Assembly: GCA_021018995.1 (NCBI GenBank)
Contig: CM037586.1
Coordinates: forward strand, 145,680,060 to 145,744,059
Source: Chloranthus sessilifolius
Taxonomy: Eukaryota; Streptophyta; Magnoliopsida; Chloranthales; Chloranthaceae
DNA: 64,000 nt
Direction of reading: 5' to 3'
Shown here: positions 48,275 through 59,194 of the stretch, piece by piece
Layout: each line of letters starts with the position of its first letter
Position numbering within the stretch: position 1 is the first letter of the stretch
The notes under the pieces: generated by a model
Told to the model about the DNA's origin: nothing
The model's input: the letters and a program-made list of their open reading frames with translations, nothing else
Database searches by the model: none
Program-made: the position numbers and the translations under genes

Positions 48275-49694
48275 GGTATATAAAATCAAGTAAGATTTCA
48301 AAGGTAATATAGAAAAATACAAGGCCAAGTTAGTCGCTAAAGGTTTCAATCAAAAAGAGGGAATAAACTATAAAGAGACATTTTCTCATGTCTCTAGAAA
48401 GGAATCTTTCAGGATAGTTATGGCATTGGTAGCTCATTTCGACTTTGAATTACATCAAATGGATGTAAAAACTGCTTTTCTGAATGATGACTTACATGAA
48501 GATGTTTTTATGACACAACCTAAAGGTTTTCAGGTTGAGGGAGAAAGTCATTTAGTTTGTAGACTCAAAAGACCTATATATGATTTAAAGCAGACATCTC
48601 GACAATGGTACTTAAATTTTCACGAAGTTATTTTAAACTTTGGTTTTAAAGAAAATATTGTGGATCAATACATCTATCTTAAAATCAGTGGGAGTAAGTT
48701 TATCATCCTTATTTTATATGTTGATGATATATTACTTGCGAGTAGTAATTTGAACATGTTACATGAGACAAAGAACTTTTTATCAAAGAGTTTTGATATG
48801 AAAGATCTTGGTGAAGCTTCCTACGTGATAGGAATTGAGATTCACCGAGATAGAGCCCGTGGCATATTGGGATTGTCTCGAAGAGCTTATATTGACAAAG
48901 TTCTCAAAAGGTTTAACATGCGCAATTGCTCCGCTACTGTTGCCCCTGTGCTTAAGGGTGATAAATTTAGTCTACTTCAAAGTCTCAGGACTAATTTGGA
49001 GAAAAAGCAGAGGGAGATAATTCCCTATGCATCGGCAGTTGGGAGTCTCATATATGCACAAGTTTGTATTCGTCCAGATATAGCGTATATAGTTGGCATG
49101 CTTGGTAGGTATCAATGTGATCCTGATTTAGACCATTGGAAAGCAGCCAAAAAGATTTTTTGCTATTTACAAGGGACAAAAGGATTCATGCTCACATACA
49201 AAGACCGAAGAACCTTGAAATTATTGGTTATTCAGATGTCAATTATGTTGGGTGTCAAGACACTCGTAGGTCCATATCGGGTTATATTTTTATGCTTGCA
49301 AGTAGACCTGTATCTTGTAAAAGCGTTAAGCAAAGGTTGACTACTTTGTCTACTATGGAAGCAGAATTTGTTTTATGTTTTGAGACAACATGTGAGGCAA
49401 TATAGTTGAGAAATTTTATCTCAGGGCTTCGAGTTATTGATAATATTTCAAGGCTATTGAGAATCTTATGTGATAATTTCGCTGTGATAGCTATCTCTAA
49501 TAACAACAAGACAAGTGGAAGTTCCAAATATATTGATATTAGATATCTTGTTGTAAGGGAGAAAGTTCATAATCAAATTGTATCTATTGAAAAGATCAGT
49601 ACGACACTCATGTTGGTTAACCCTCTCACTAAAGGCTTACCTCTTAAACTCTTTTCGGAACATGTTGCGCGCATGGGATTAAAAAATAATTTTT
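48275..49694 (+). pseudogene. C1: Ty1/copia RT and RNase H (part 2)
   Basis: It continues the C1 frame after G1. RT: YKAKLVAKGFNQKEG, MDVKTAFLNDDLHEDVFM, the catalytic YVDD in ILYVDDILLASSN (about 48710-48750) and FDMKDLGEASYVIGIEIHRD, then PYASAVGSLIYAQVCIRPDI. A frameshift near 49215 leads to RNase H in 49208-49405 (IGYSDVNYVGCQDTRRSISG, STMEAEFV) and 49406-49688 (LREDNI-like region degenerate; YLVVREKVHNQI; NPLTKGLPLKLFSEHVARMG), the usual Tnt1-type pol end. A stop sits near 48300 and another at 49403. C1 is cut by the CACTA terminus at 49695; its 3' LTR is not seen. Confidence 0.9.
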
Positions 49695-49713
49695 CACTAC
49701 AAAATTTTTGAGT

Positions 49714-50110
49714 TTTACCGGCGGCCCAAAGCCGCCGGCAATACTTCAAAGACCGCCAGTAATAGTTTTATTGGCGGCTCACTGTCCATCACTAATCCCT
49801 TTGTCGGGGTTATTATTACCCGCAGCCCAAGTATTTTTGTAACGATCATTACCTACCTTCATTACCGGCAGCCCAAGTTTTTTTGTCGGCGGCTGCGGGC
49901 CGCCGGCAAAGATTTTTTAACAGTCACTACCCATCTTTATTACCGATAGCCCAATTTTGTTTGCCGGCGGCTTAGGACCGCCGCGAATATTTATTTAAAT
50001 ATCTTTACCAGCAGCTCAAATTTCTTTGCCGGTGGCTTGAGATCGCCTCCAACAGTTCTTTTAAAAAATTTTGCCGGCTGCTTGGGACCACCGCCGATAG
50101 TTCTTTAAAA
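49714..50110. repeat. CACTA sub-terminal repeats
   Basis: About eight degenerate copies of a hairpin unit built on GCCGGCGGCTTGGGACCGCCGGCAA are spaced 40-70 bp. Sub-terminal repeats are transposase-binding sites in CACTA elements (family knowledge). Confidence 0.78.
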
Positions 50111-50349
50111 TCTACTTGTTGGTACAACAAATCAGCCAGAAAAATTTAATTTCATTCTAGAACTTTAATAAGATGCATAAAGAAGCACGCATTAGTAATT
50201 GGAAACAATAAAAGGCTAATGAAATTAATAGAGCTCACTTAATGAATTATAATTATGCGAGTTCGACTTATAGTTCTAATGAATTAGAGACCATCATATA
50301 AAATCTATCATTTACAAATACAAATAGGGAGGTCGCTGCATGCTATCTT

Positions 50350-50721
50350 ATTCCTTGATGAATTATTGGTGGTATTCTCTCTCTTTCTCTTCTTTGGGTT
50401 CGATGAACATCCACAACCGTGGCTCGAACCACCCACCTCTGGCTCTGATAAGGTGAAATCGAAGACACCAATCTTGTGACACATTGATCTCCTCCTGAGC
50501 CCGTTATAACCATATTATTAATACTCCATTACATTACATAAAAGATCAAACAGTACACTAGAAACAAATTAAGAAAATATGTAATATATGGATTATTGAT
50601 GATAATTACCGTCCGTTCTGGTGGGATGAGATCAACAATTAGGGAGAGATGTGTTGCTGATTTGGACGGGAGCAGTTCCTCTAGTGCGCATCTTAGTGCC
50701 GAGACTGCAACCGTGGATGGC
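50350..50721 (-). pseudogene. Two exon-like fragments, possibly D-type cyclin C-terminus
   Basis: 50721-50610 is open in one frame (VAVSALRCALEELLPSKSAT, THLSLIVDLIPPERT) between an AG acceptor (TTAATTCAG) and a GT donor (GTAATTATC). At 50500-50350 a second open stretch reads IGVFDFTLSEPEVGGSS, then CSSNPKKRKREN. The pattern resembles the end of plant D-type cyclins, but I cannot confirm this. Coding potential is inferred from splice-like borders and composition. Confidence 0.35.
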
Positions 50722-51369
50722 CTGAATTAAATGAATTTGTGGTCTGCATCCAAGTTTTGAGTTTTCAGTTAGTAGTAGTTAATATATGTATGAGAATTCT
50801 AGTTTGTTAAAAGAATTCTAGTTTTTAGTTAGTAATTATCCAATTTTAGTAAAATGATACCTACAAAGATTCAAATTGTTTATGTATTCACTAAAAAAAA
50901 CGCACCTACGCTGACTTTATATACAATGGTTAAGTGAGAGCTCCAAATTCAAACAAAAAAAAAACTCCGAAGAGGCTTGTAATCAAATTTAAGCCATTGA
51001 AAAATTCACTAGGTTCCAAGAACCCATAAAATGGAGCTGTAGTATACTCTCAATGCCAGCTATTATGATATTCATATTTACTTGATTAGACTGCAAGCTA
51101 GATGGAACATAGCATTTTATATTCAAGCTATTTGCTCCCCTCCATTTCACAGTCTAACTACTCAGAAATTTCTCTAAAGGCATCAATACCACATTGTCAA
51201 CATCCAAAATTTGATGACGCTTCATCCATAAGGCTAAAATTAAAGTTGGGCTAATAAAAAGGAAACCACCCAAATCAATAAAAGCCCTAATGGTCCAAAC
51301 ACCCCCCAAGCGATGGCTTTGATTACAATAGCAATCAGTCTGCAAACAATAGTTGTATCCACAACTCAC

Positions 51370-51493
51370 CTTTATCTTCATTTTTGAGGTTACAATCAAG
51401 CCATGCTGTACAGCTGGGAAAGGTGGGAATGATGATATCATGATGAACATACATGTTCGAAACGCCATCCTCTGACTCCTCAAATATCCGTAC
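51370..51493 (-). pseudogene. Captured exon resembling PWP1 (WD40 protein)
   Basis: A 124 bp stretch between a consensus acceptor (TTTTTTGCGACAG) and donor (AAAG/GTGAGT) reads in one frame VRIFEESEDGVSNMYVHHDI, then IIPTFPSCTAWLDCNLKN. This matches the segment before the first WD repeats of eukaryotic PWP1 (periodic tryptophan protein 1), where VHHDI..P.FPLC..WL is conserved (from memory). The next PWP1 exon (expected GNFIAVG) was not found downstream. Probably a gene fragment carried by T1, alternatively a decayed host pseudogene. Confidence 0.62.
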
Positions 51494-52051
51494 CTGTCGC
51501 AAAAAACCATCAAATTTAAATGCATGTCTTATTTAATCTAATGGAACTGTTGAGCATGCCAAATGAACGAATGCATATTCAGTGCATCCCGTCACCCATC
51601 ACTAGTGGTGTAAATTAAAATCGAAAACCAACGCTCCCGAATCGAACTGAAAGTGACTTAAAACTGACACCGAACTGGTGTGACTCGGTTTTGGTTTTGG
51701 TGGCAGAAAGACAAAACCCAGCTAAGTACGATGAGAAAACCGATCAGAAAACCAAAATTACAGGAGAAAAAAAAATCGATAAATAAAAAATTTCTATTTA
51801 AAAATCCGACGACAAATACATTGATGTGCATAATTTGTGAACATAGACAATTGGACTAGCTAAAGATTGATCCGTCTCTTCCAACTTAAAATTTGGAAGA
51901 TCAAAAGTATTAGTCTAAATTGCATTTTCATTTCAGGATCAAATTCCAAAATTGTAATTTGTTTTATATGCAAATTCCAATTCCCCAGCAATTTCATAAT
52001 CCATCAATTCCTCTTTTTCATTATCTGTAAACCAAATCTAGATGGTGAACA

Positions 52052-55011
52052 TGTGACAGCTCGGATTTTCATGCCTAGAAATCCGTGCCATCAGGATCAT
52101 ACTCTGGATGATCCCCAAGACAAATCACGAAGTGTCTGCTCGTATAGCGGAAACCAAGCAGACACTGTCCAGCAGTGGTAGATCGAGTCATCACAAGGCA
52201 TTTAAAATAGAAAGAAGCAATAAAACAAACATGTATCTAAATATATAAAAATATACATTCCTAAAAAAAAGAACCAAGAAGAACCAATGGTGATGGAGAT
52301 CCATCACCCAAAACAATGGTTCCTAATAATGGTTCCAATAAAATGTATAGTAATACTATAAAAGGAAGAAAATATCTACAGAAAGTAAATACAGAAGTGG
52401 CCACCAGGCGCACAATAATCCAAAGGTTTACACAAAATCCCAAAAATAGCGCAGACAGATACCTGCATTAAGGATAAATGTCGTCCGCGACGCCGCCTCC
52501 TCGGCCTCGCCTCTCTAGATCGCCGGTAGTCAGGGTCGCTCTCAGTGCCAGGAACTCTAGTCTCAGAACCTAAAATGTTAATCGAAACAGGGTGAGCTAT
52601 ATCATAGCTCAATAGAAGAATACCAACTAAAGTGCGATGAATATGCAAGACATGATATTTCAAAGCAGGAAATCAAATCAGAATGTATAAACAGGCAAAA
52701 TCAGAGTAAATACTGAGTTTGTAAACAAGAAACAGCTGTGATGCAGATATATAATCAGTGACTTAAATTGTATTTGTTTTCTAACTTAAGAAACTCTCGT
52801 GAATATATAACACGGAGTAAACAGGAATTTACCGATAGGAAACCCCAACCAATCGTTGTTCACATGAATAATTTTAGTTTGCAACAATGCCTCATCTATG
52901 GAGTGCAATTGTGTCGAGGGATTACAAGCAGATGCACAAGTGTGTCAGGCATCGGATATACCGCCGGGTCGGTGGGGATCATCTGGTTAAATCATCAAAT
53001 CACATACACACATAGACCTCACAGATCAGATAGCAAAAATCAGGAGCAGGTTTCAGAAACAAATTAGAAAACAAAAATCACAGATAGCAGAAATTTATGA
53101 TATGCTTACATGCTTGTTAAAAATAGAAATCAGGGCACAAATATGAAATAAACATGAAATCATACTCAAAATAGTTTAGGTTGGTTTTTCCCTACCTCAG
53201 ATTAGACCTCTTTCTAAGCAAATCCAAAGCTTTTTCAAAGCAATCGGAAAGTTCTTATCCACAGCCTCCACTCTTAGTCTACATTACACACATGATGATA
53301 TATAAAATTTTTATCCTAATTATTAATAATGTTGACGTATTTAAGTGTTTTCTCAAAACCGAGACGGAAATGGGTAATTTCATGTTGACTCGAAACTTGA
53401 CCCAACTTCCCACTTTATTTTGACTTTCAAAACATTTGATTAAAGATTTGGTTAATTCCTAAAAAAGTTAGATCTCGTCGTACTCTTTCCAACGCATCAA
53501 GAATTGCGTCAATCGGAGTTCGGGACAAAGAGTTATGGCAAAAATACCGAAGCTATATCGATACTTCAGTCAAAATGTGCTAACTTAGAACTTGGCCAAA
53601 CTTCCAACTCAATTTTGATCATCAAAATAATTTATTCATTAGTTAGTTAATTCATAAAAGTTGTAGATTTAGTTGTCCTCTTTCCAATTCCATAAGAATT
53701 GTATCAATCGGAGTTTAGAGTAAAACATTATAGTCAAAACACTGAAGTAGTGTCGGCACAGTCAAATTGATCGATCAACACATCATATTGATCGATCAAT
53801 ACCACATTGATCGATCAATTTCACCATTGATCGATCAATTTCACCATTGATCGATCAACCATCATATTGATCGATCAATTTTACCATTGATCGATCAACC
53901 ATTATATTGATCGATCAATTTTACCATTGATCGATCAACCATTATATTGATCGATCAATTTCACCATTGATCGATCAATGTTGTCGGGAATGAACCTCTA
54001 GCAACCTAACTTGCTGTTTTTCCAATTGTATATATAATTTGATCGATCAATCACTCAAATTGATCGATCAATACCAAATTTGATCGATCAATCACCTAGA
54101 TTGAATGATCAATACCCAATTTTGATCGATCAATCACCCCATTGATCGATCAAAAACCTTCAGAAATGCACTGCCATACGGTTTTGTCATTTTTGATCTA
54201 TTTTCATCCAAATCTTCTACGATCTTCATCGAATCACACACACATCCACACTAAACTAAAACAATGATTTATTCTATAATCTAAACCATTAAAATCAAAG
54301 AAAACTAACCTTTCTTCGATCGACTTCGCGGCTTTAAGGATCGTTGCCGAAGAGGGTTTCGAAATGAAACTTTCAGATTTCCATGGTGAATCCATAGAGA
54401 TTGATCACAAGGACTTGAAGATGATGTCGTTCATCCTTACGCGTCGATCTTAAGCTCTTCCAAGCGCGGGGGACCATTCCAAAGTGATCGGCTCTTTGAA
54501 ATTGGGGTTTTTAAAGAAACAGGGGCTTCTAACGAAAAGGGGTTTGAACTGTCAAAATTTACAAACGGCAGAACGCCATTGATACCGACGTCACGTGCTT
54601 TGTGAAGAGTGCGGAGTTTTCTGCGCGATGGCGATCTTGCGGTTGGAATCTCACGAGAAGGGGTTTGAAGGTTGACGGGAGCTCTCTCTCTCTCTCTCTA
54701 GCTTTCAAATTTGCAAGGCTAAACTTAACCTTCAAGCAACCAAAAAAACCCAAAATATCTAAGATATTCTCAATCTAAGTTCTATCCCTTTAACTTAGGA
54801 TTGGCTTCGGTGTTGAGCGGCACACGGTGCGTCGGTGCACGGCTTTCACACCAAAGGAACGCACATTTAAATCTTAATCTGTCCGTACAAAGTTATTCTA
54901 ATATTATTTAAATATTTATTATTATATAAAAATCTATGATGACATCAATTTTCGTGTTGACCACACATACGAGGTCAGTCGAGTTCTGGTATGATTTTTC
55001 GGGTTATTACA
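52052..55011 (-). repeat. G3 3' LTR (mosaic)
   Basis: The part 52052 to about 53220 closely matches the G2 LTR end (CCGTGCCATCAGGATCATAC and onward). From about 53230 to 55011 it matches the G4 LTR instead, including a CT-microsatellite (54683-54700) and the TGTAATAACCCGAAAAAT start. Palindrome array 53765-54153. Confidence 0.85.
53765..54153. repeat. TTGATCGATCAA palindrome array, G3 LTR
   Basis: About 17 units. Between 53820 and 53980 they form a regular tandem of about 39 bp holding two palindromes each. Lies in the G4-like half of the LTR but uses the G2-like core. Confidence 0.88.
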
Positions 55012-55512
55012 TTCTTCCCACCTTAAAGAATTTTCGTCCTCGAAAATTGACATACCAGTTTCAAAAAGGTATGAGTATAATTCAATATGCCCAAAAATTA
55101 GGGTCGTTACATTTACCTCTCCTCAAGGAATTTTCGCCTTCGAAACTGTAAAACATACCTGAACAGGTCTACTATTCACACATGTTTAAACAAAGCAGTG
55201 ATAATTATGTCACAAAATTCTATTGTATTATAGTAATAGATAAAGATAGAATAGCTAAGTTCTAAATTATTATTGCCAATAATATTATTATAAAATTTTA
55301 ATTTATTTCGATTTTTATGCCAGGCACGTATATCAAAGTAGTCGAGTTCTGTTTAGAATTTTAGGGTCATTACATTATCTCCCCCTTAGGAATTTTTATC
55401 CCCGAAAATGTTTAACAGACACTAACAGTTTGAACTCTAGCAAATGTGCACAGAACATCAAAATGAATATTTAGTTACAGGGACAGCAGATGCATCCCCC
55501 TCAAGTGCAACG
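55012..55512 (-). other. G3 3' UTR with three polypurine-tract/LTR-head modules
   Basis: On the minus strand three copies of purine tract followed by a TGTAAYRACCC LTR-type start occur: at 55374/55375 (CTAAGGGGGAGATAA, as in G2), at 55111/55112 (GAGGAGAGGTAAA) and at the true LTR border 55011/55012 (AAGGTGGGAAGAA, as in G4). Each is preceded by an AATTTTCG..CGAAAATT-like hairpin. The first two carry only about 260 and 60 bp of LTR-like sequence. Confidence 0.8.
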
Positions 55513-55790
55513 TTAGTCTATGCCCCCCCCCCCCCCATCATCTGGTGCTTGTCTGTTAGGCACCCCCGCAATCGGAGCTGGTGGCACAATCCCGTCCTCA
55601 GGTAACCTCTTGACCAATAGATTATAGCTCTTAGTCCAGTCCTTGAGCTGAAAAACTTTAATGTTCTTGGTCAAGCGAGGCTCGCCAGGAGCCAGACTAT
55701 ACTCCTCTCTCAATGCAATATACTGCTCGACCATTCTTGTTATCAATTGAGCCTATGACAGCTCTTTCTTTGAAGCAGTCTTCTGCTTCT
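55513..55790 (-). pseudogene. G3 aORF, C-terminal part
   Basis: The frame LITRMVEQYIALREEYSLAP, then LTKNIKVFQLKDWTKSYNLL, matches the G2 aORF (LITKMVEQYAALREAYTLAP) closely, more so than G1. A TAG lies just upstream at about 55754. A run of 14 C (about 55527-55540) gives a poly-Gly end (GGGGGID) that may not be the true terminus. G4 interrupts it at 55796; the upstream part is at 63810-64000. Confidence 0.85.
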
Positions 55791-56703
55791 CAAACTGTAA
55801 TGATCCGAAAAATTTGAGCCCGAACTCGACTGACCCCGTGTATGTGTCCGACACGGAAATCGATGTCTCCATGGTTTTTATGTAATAATAAATCATTAAG
55901 TGATATTAAGATAACTTTGTGCGGATGGATTAAGGTTTAAAGGTGTGTTTGGGCCTTTAGTGTGAAAGTCGTGCACCGACGCACTGTGTGCCGCTCAACA
56001 CCGAAACCAAACTCTATTTCAAGTGGATAAGCCTAACACACTTTTGCAGTGTTATCGCTTCGCATCGAAACCAAACCCTTTAGCTAATTAAAAGGCAAAG
56101 CTTCTCAAAGAAGCTTCACCCGGTTGCAAGCCTTGCAAATTTGAAAGCTAGAGAGAGAGAGAGAGAGCTCCCGTCAACCTTCAAACCCCTTCTCGTGAGA
56201 TTTCGATCGCGAGATCGCCATCGCGCAGAGGACTCCGCACTCGTCAAAGGCTCGTGATGTCGGTATCGATGGTGTTCCGCCCTTATAAATCTGGACCGTT
56301 CAAGCCCTTTCGTTAGAAACCCCTATTTCTTTTAAGGAAAAAGAACCCCATTTTCAAAGAGCCGATCACTTTGGAATCGTCTCCGTGCTTGGAAGAGGTT
56401 AAGATCGCGTAAGGATGAACGGCATCATCTTCAAGTCCTTGTGATCGATCTCTGTGGATTCATCGTGGAAATCCGAAAGTTTCGTTTCGAAACCCCTTTT
56501 GGACAACGATCCTTAAAGGCGCGAAATCGATCGAAGAAAGGTCAGTTTTCTTTGATTTTAATGGTTTAGATTATAGAACAAATCCTTGTTTTAGTTTAGT
56601 GTGTATTTATGAAGTATTAATGGTGATTGAACAACCATTAGTGGAAGGAGATCAAAAAAAATGGAAGGGAGGTGAACTCCATTAATGACAGCTTTTCTGT
56701 CAT

Positions 56704-56948
56704 TGGTGATCGATCACCAAGGTGGTGATCGATCTACAAGGGAGTTGGTGATCGATCACCAAGGTGGTGATCGATCTACAATGAGGTTGGTGATCGATCA
56801 CCAAGGTGGTGATCGATCAATCTGTATAAGAAATTGATGTGGACAGAAGGGGGGAGTTTTTGAAATTGCATTGGTGATCGATCACCAAGGTGGTGATCGA
56901 TCTACAGGAGGGTTGGTGATCGATCACCAAGGTGTTGATCGATCAACC
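56704..56948. repeat. GGTGATCGATCACC palindrome array, G4 5' LTR
   Basis: The 14-nt palindrome alternates with a half-matching GGTGATCGATCTAC in a tandem of about 41 bp, about ten units in all. The same array lies at 61601-61843 in the 3' LTR. The core keeps GATCGATC of G2/G3 with changed outer bases. Confidence 0.88.
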
Positions 56949-58065
56949 TAGACTGTGCCGACACTGCTTCAGTGTTTTGGTCATAACTTTTTACTCCGAA
57001 CTCCGATTGATGCGATTCTTGCGGCATTGGAAAGAGGACAACCAAATCTACAACTTTTATGAATTAACTAACTGATAAATAAATTGTTATGATGATCAAA
57101 ATTGAGCTGGAAGTTTGGTCAAGTTCTAAGTAATCGCGTTTTGACAGAAGTATCGATATAGCTTCGGTATTTTGGCCATAACTCCTTGTCCCGAACTCCG
57201 AATGATGTGATTCTTGATGCGTTAGAAAGAGTACGACGATATCTAACTCTTTCATGAATTAACCAAATCTTTAATAAAATGTTTTGAGGGTCAAAATGAA
57301 GTGGGAAGTTGGGTCAAGTTTCGAGTCAACACGAAATTACCCATTTCTGCCTCGGTTTTGAGAAAACACTTAAATACGTCAACATTATTAATAATTAGGA
57401 TCAATTTTTAATACAACATCACTTGTGTGATGTAGACTAAGAGTAGAGGCTGTGGATAAGAACTTTTGGATCGCTTTGGACCGGCGTTGGATTTGCTTAG
57501 AAAGATCTGTTAAGGTAGGGGAAACTCAACGAAAATTACATTTTATCAATTGATTCATAATTTCTTTGATATTCAACCTGATTCTTTATTTCCATTCTGA
57601 TATGTTCTATTTCCGTCCTGTTTTCGTATATGATCTGATTATTCCGTGTTTCCGCTTGTGACCTGATTCGTTCTATTCAATTTGGTTTTTAATCTGATTC
57701 GTTCTGTTTTGCTTATGATTCGATTTATTCTGTTTCCGTATGAGATATTATTAGTTGAACTTGCCTATGAACTTTGAATTAGAATGAATATGGGACTGTT
57801 TGACAAATTGAATAGAAACTATAGGATGTTGAATCTCCGATTTTTGGGTAATGTTATCCACAAAGAATCGAGAAATTTAGAATATGGATGATTGGACTCT
57901 GAACCTTGGAAACCAGATAGACTTAATGTTGAATTGTTAAGTATGAACCTTGAACCCTATATTTGAGAGTGAATGTGAATAGTGAGAACATATATGAAAC
58001 TTGACTGTGAGTAGACATTGACAAGTGGACCGGTACGGCGGTTATCCGTACACAGTGTATAGTGC

Positions 58066-58268
58066 ATAGCATACATAGTGGGCCCAGACAAGCGATCCGT
58101 ACGCATTGCATAGCATACATAGTGGGCCCGTACGGGGGCGATCCGTACGCATTGCATAACATACATAAGTGAAGTGAACATAGTGAGTGAAGTGAATACA
58201 GTGAGTGAAGTGAACACAATGAGTGAAATGAGCATAGTGAGTGATATGGACGCAATGAGTAAAGTGAA
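58066..58268. repeat. Tandem repeats in G4 LTR
   Basis: A roughly 50 bp unit with CGATCCGTACGCATTGCAT and ATAGTGGGCCC occurs twice, then a 20 bp unit based on GTGAGTGAAGTGAACACAAT repeats about five times. The counterpart is at about 62950-63160. Open frames on the minus strand here are repeat translations, not genes. Confidence 0.8.
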
Positions 58269-58920
58269 ACACGAAAATCTGGAAATTGAGCACAGTGAAT
58301 AAGAATTACAAGCTTGTGTCTCTGTTAAAAAAAAAATATCTACCTTGTCATTACTTTTATTCTGCTATCAAACATCTGATCTGTTCAATCTGTTAAATTC
58401 GTCTTTTTATATATGACCTACTTCTGCTTTGAATTCTGTCATTAGTAAGATGTAACTGCTATTGATGTTCTTCTACTGAGCTTAGATGTAGCTCACCCAC
58501 GACTATACGTCACAGGTATAGCCTTTTATCGGAACCTTGGACTTGAGGAGAATCGGAGTTGCCTACTGGAGGGAGAAGCTCACTTGGTTTGGCACAATGA
58601 CTTCTGAGACTTGAGTTTTGTATGTATTTGTACACCACTCTTTAGGTGATGGTTAGTCATCATCGGTGGTTTAGCTTGTTTCCTTTGGATTACGTGTTCT
58701 CGATATAGAATGGAGTTTTATATTTTTGTTCTGTTATGTGTACCTGTTTTGATTTTGCTCATGTGTGTTCATACCAAGTATATTCTGTATCAGATTGTGT
58801 TCTGCGATCTGGCAGTCTGAGTTTTCCCTTTTGGTATTGGTTTAAATAAAATAAAATAAAATAAAATAAAATAAAAATCTCTATGGAAAGGTAAGTTGGG
58901 AAAATTCGGGCTGTTACAGT

Positions 58921-58932
58921 TGGTATCAGAGC
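58921..58932 (+). other. G4 primer-binding site (tRNA-iMet)
   Basis: TGGTATCAGAGC, 2 nt after the 5' LTR. Confidence 0.93.
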
Positions 58933-59194
58933 CTAGGTATTAGGTCTTGTTGGGACTCGAAGCTATGGCAGTAAATTCTGTCAGGGCATAGGAGACACGA
59001 CTGTGACTGTGTCGTAGTTAATGTCAGAGCTTCAGCTTTAGGTTTTACGGGAGACCGCAACCTACGGATATGACTTTAAGTTTTGACAGAACGTAGGAAG
59101 CATAGAGAAACTTAGATTATCTTCGATTAAGATTAAGGCTTTGAATCTTCACGATCACTTTTAATGAAATTTTGTTTCATCGTGACAGATCAGT

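Larger units (their letters stand above)
49695..52051. mobile_element. T1: CACTA (En/Spm-type) transposon, one end
   Basis: The terminus CACTACAAAATTTTT at 49695 fits the CACTA consensus and is followed by clustered GC-rich sub-terminal repeats (49714-50110), the hallmark of this superfamily. No transposase frame was recognised. Interior DNA holds exon-like fragments on the minus strand (50610-50721, 51370-51493). The opposite terminus was not found before G3 begins at 52052, so the right limit is open. It could also be a short CACTA piece next to unrelated sequence. Confidence 0.7.
55796..58918 (+). repeat. G4 5' LTR
   Basis: TGTAATGATCC to GGGCTGTTACA. A TATA-like box TTATAAAT is at 56283-56290; palindrome array 56704-56948 is downstream of it. 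An (AG)n run lies at about 56152-56168, and AAAAT repeats at 58845-58877. Confidence 0.94.

Noticed and set aside
51600-51740. hAT-like terminal sequence (ACTAGTGGTGTAAATT with CCGAA-type repeats)
   Set aside because: No matching inverted terminus or 8 bp duplication could be identified.
57923-58293. Overlapping minus-strand open frames of 83-110 codons rich in Ser, His, Leu and Thr
   Set aside because: They translate the 20 bp and 50 bp tandem repeats of the G4 LTR and recur at 62810-63182; no independent evidence for a gene.
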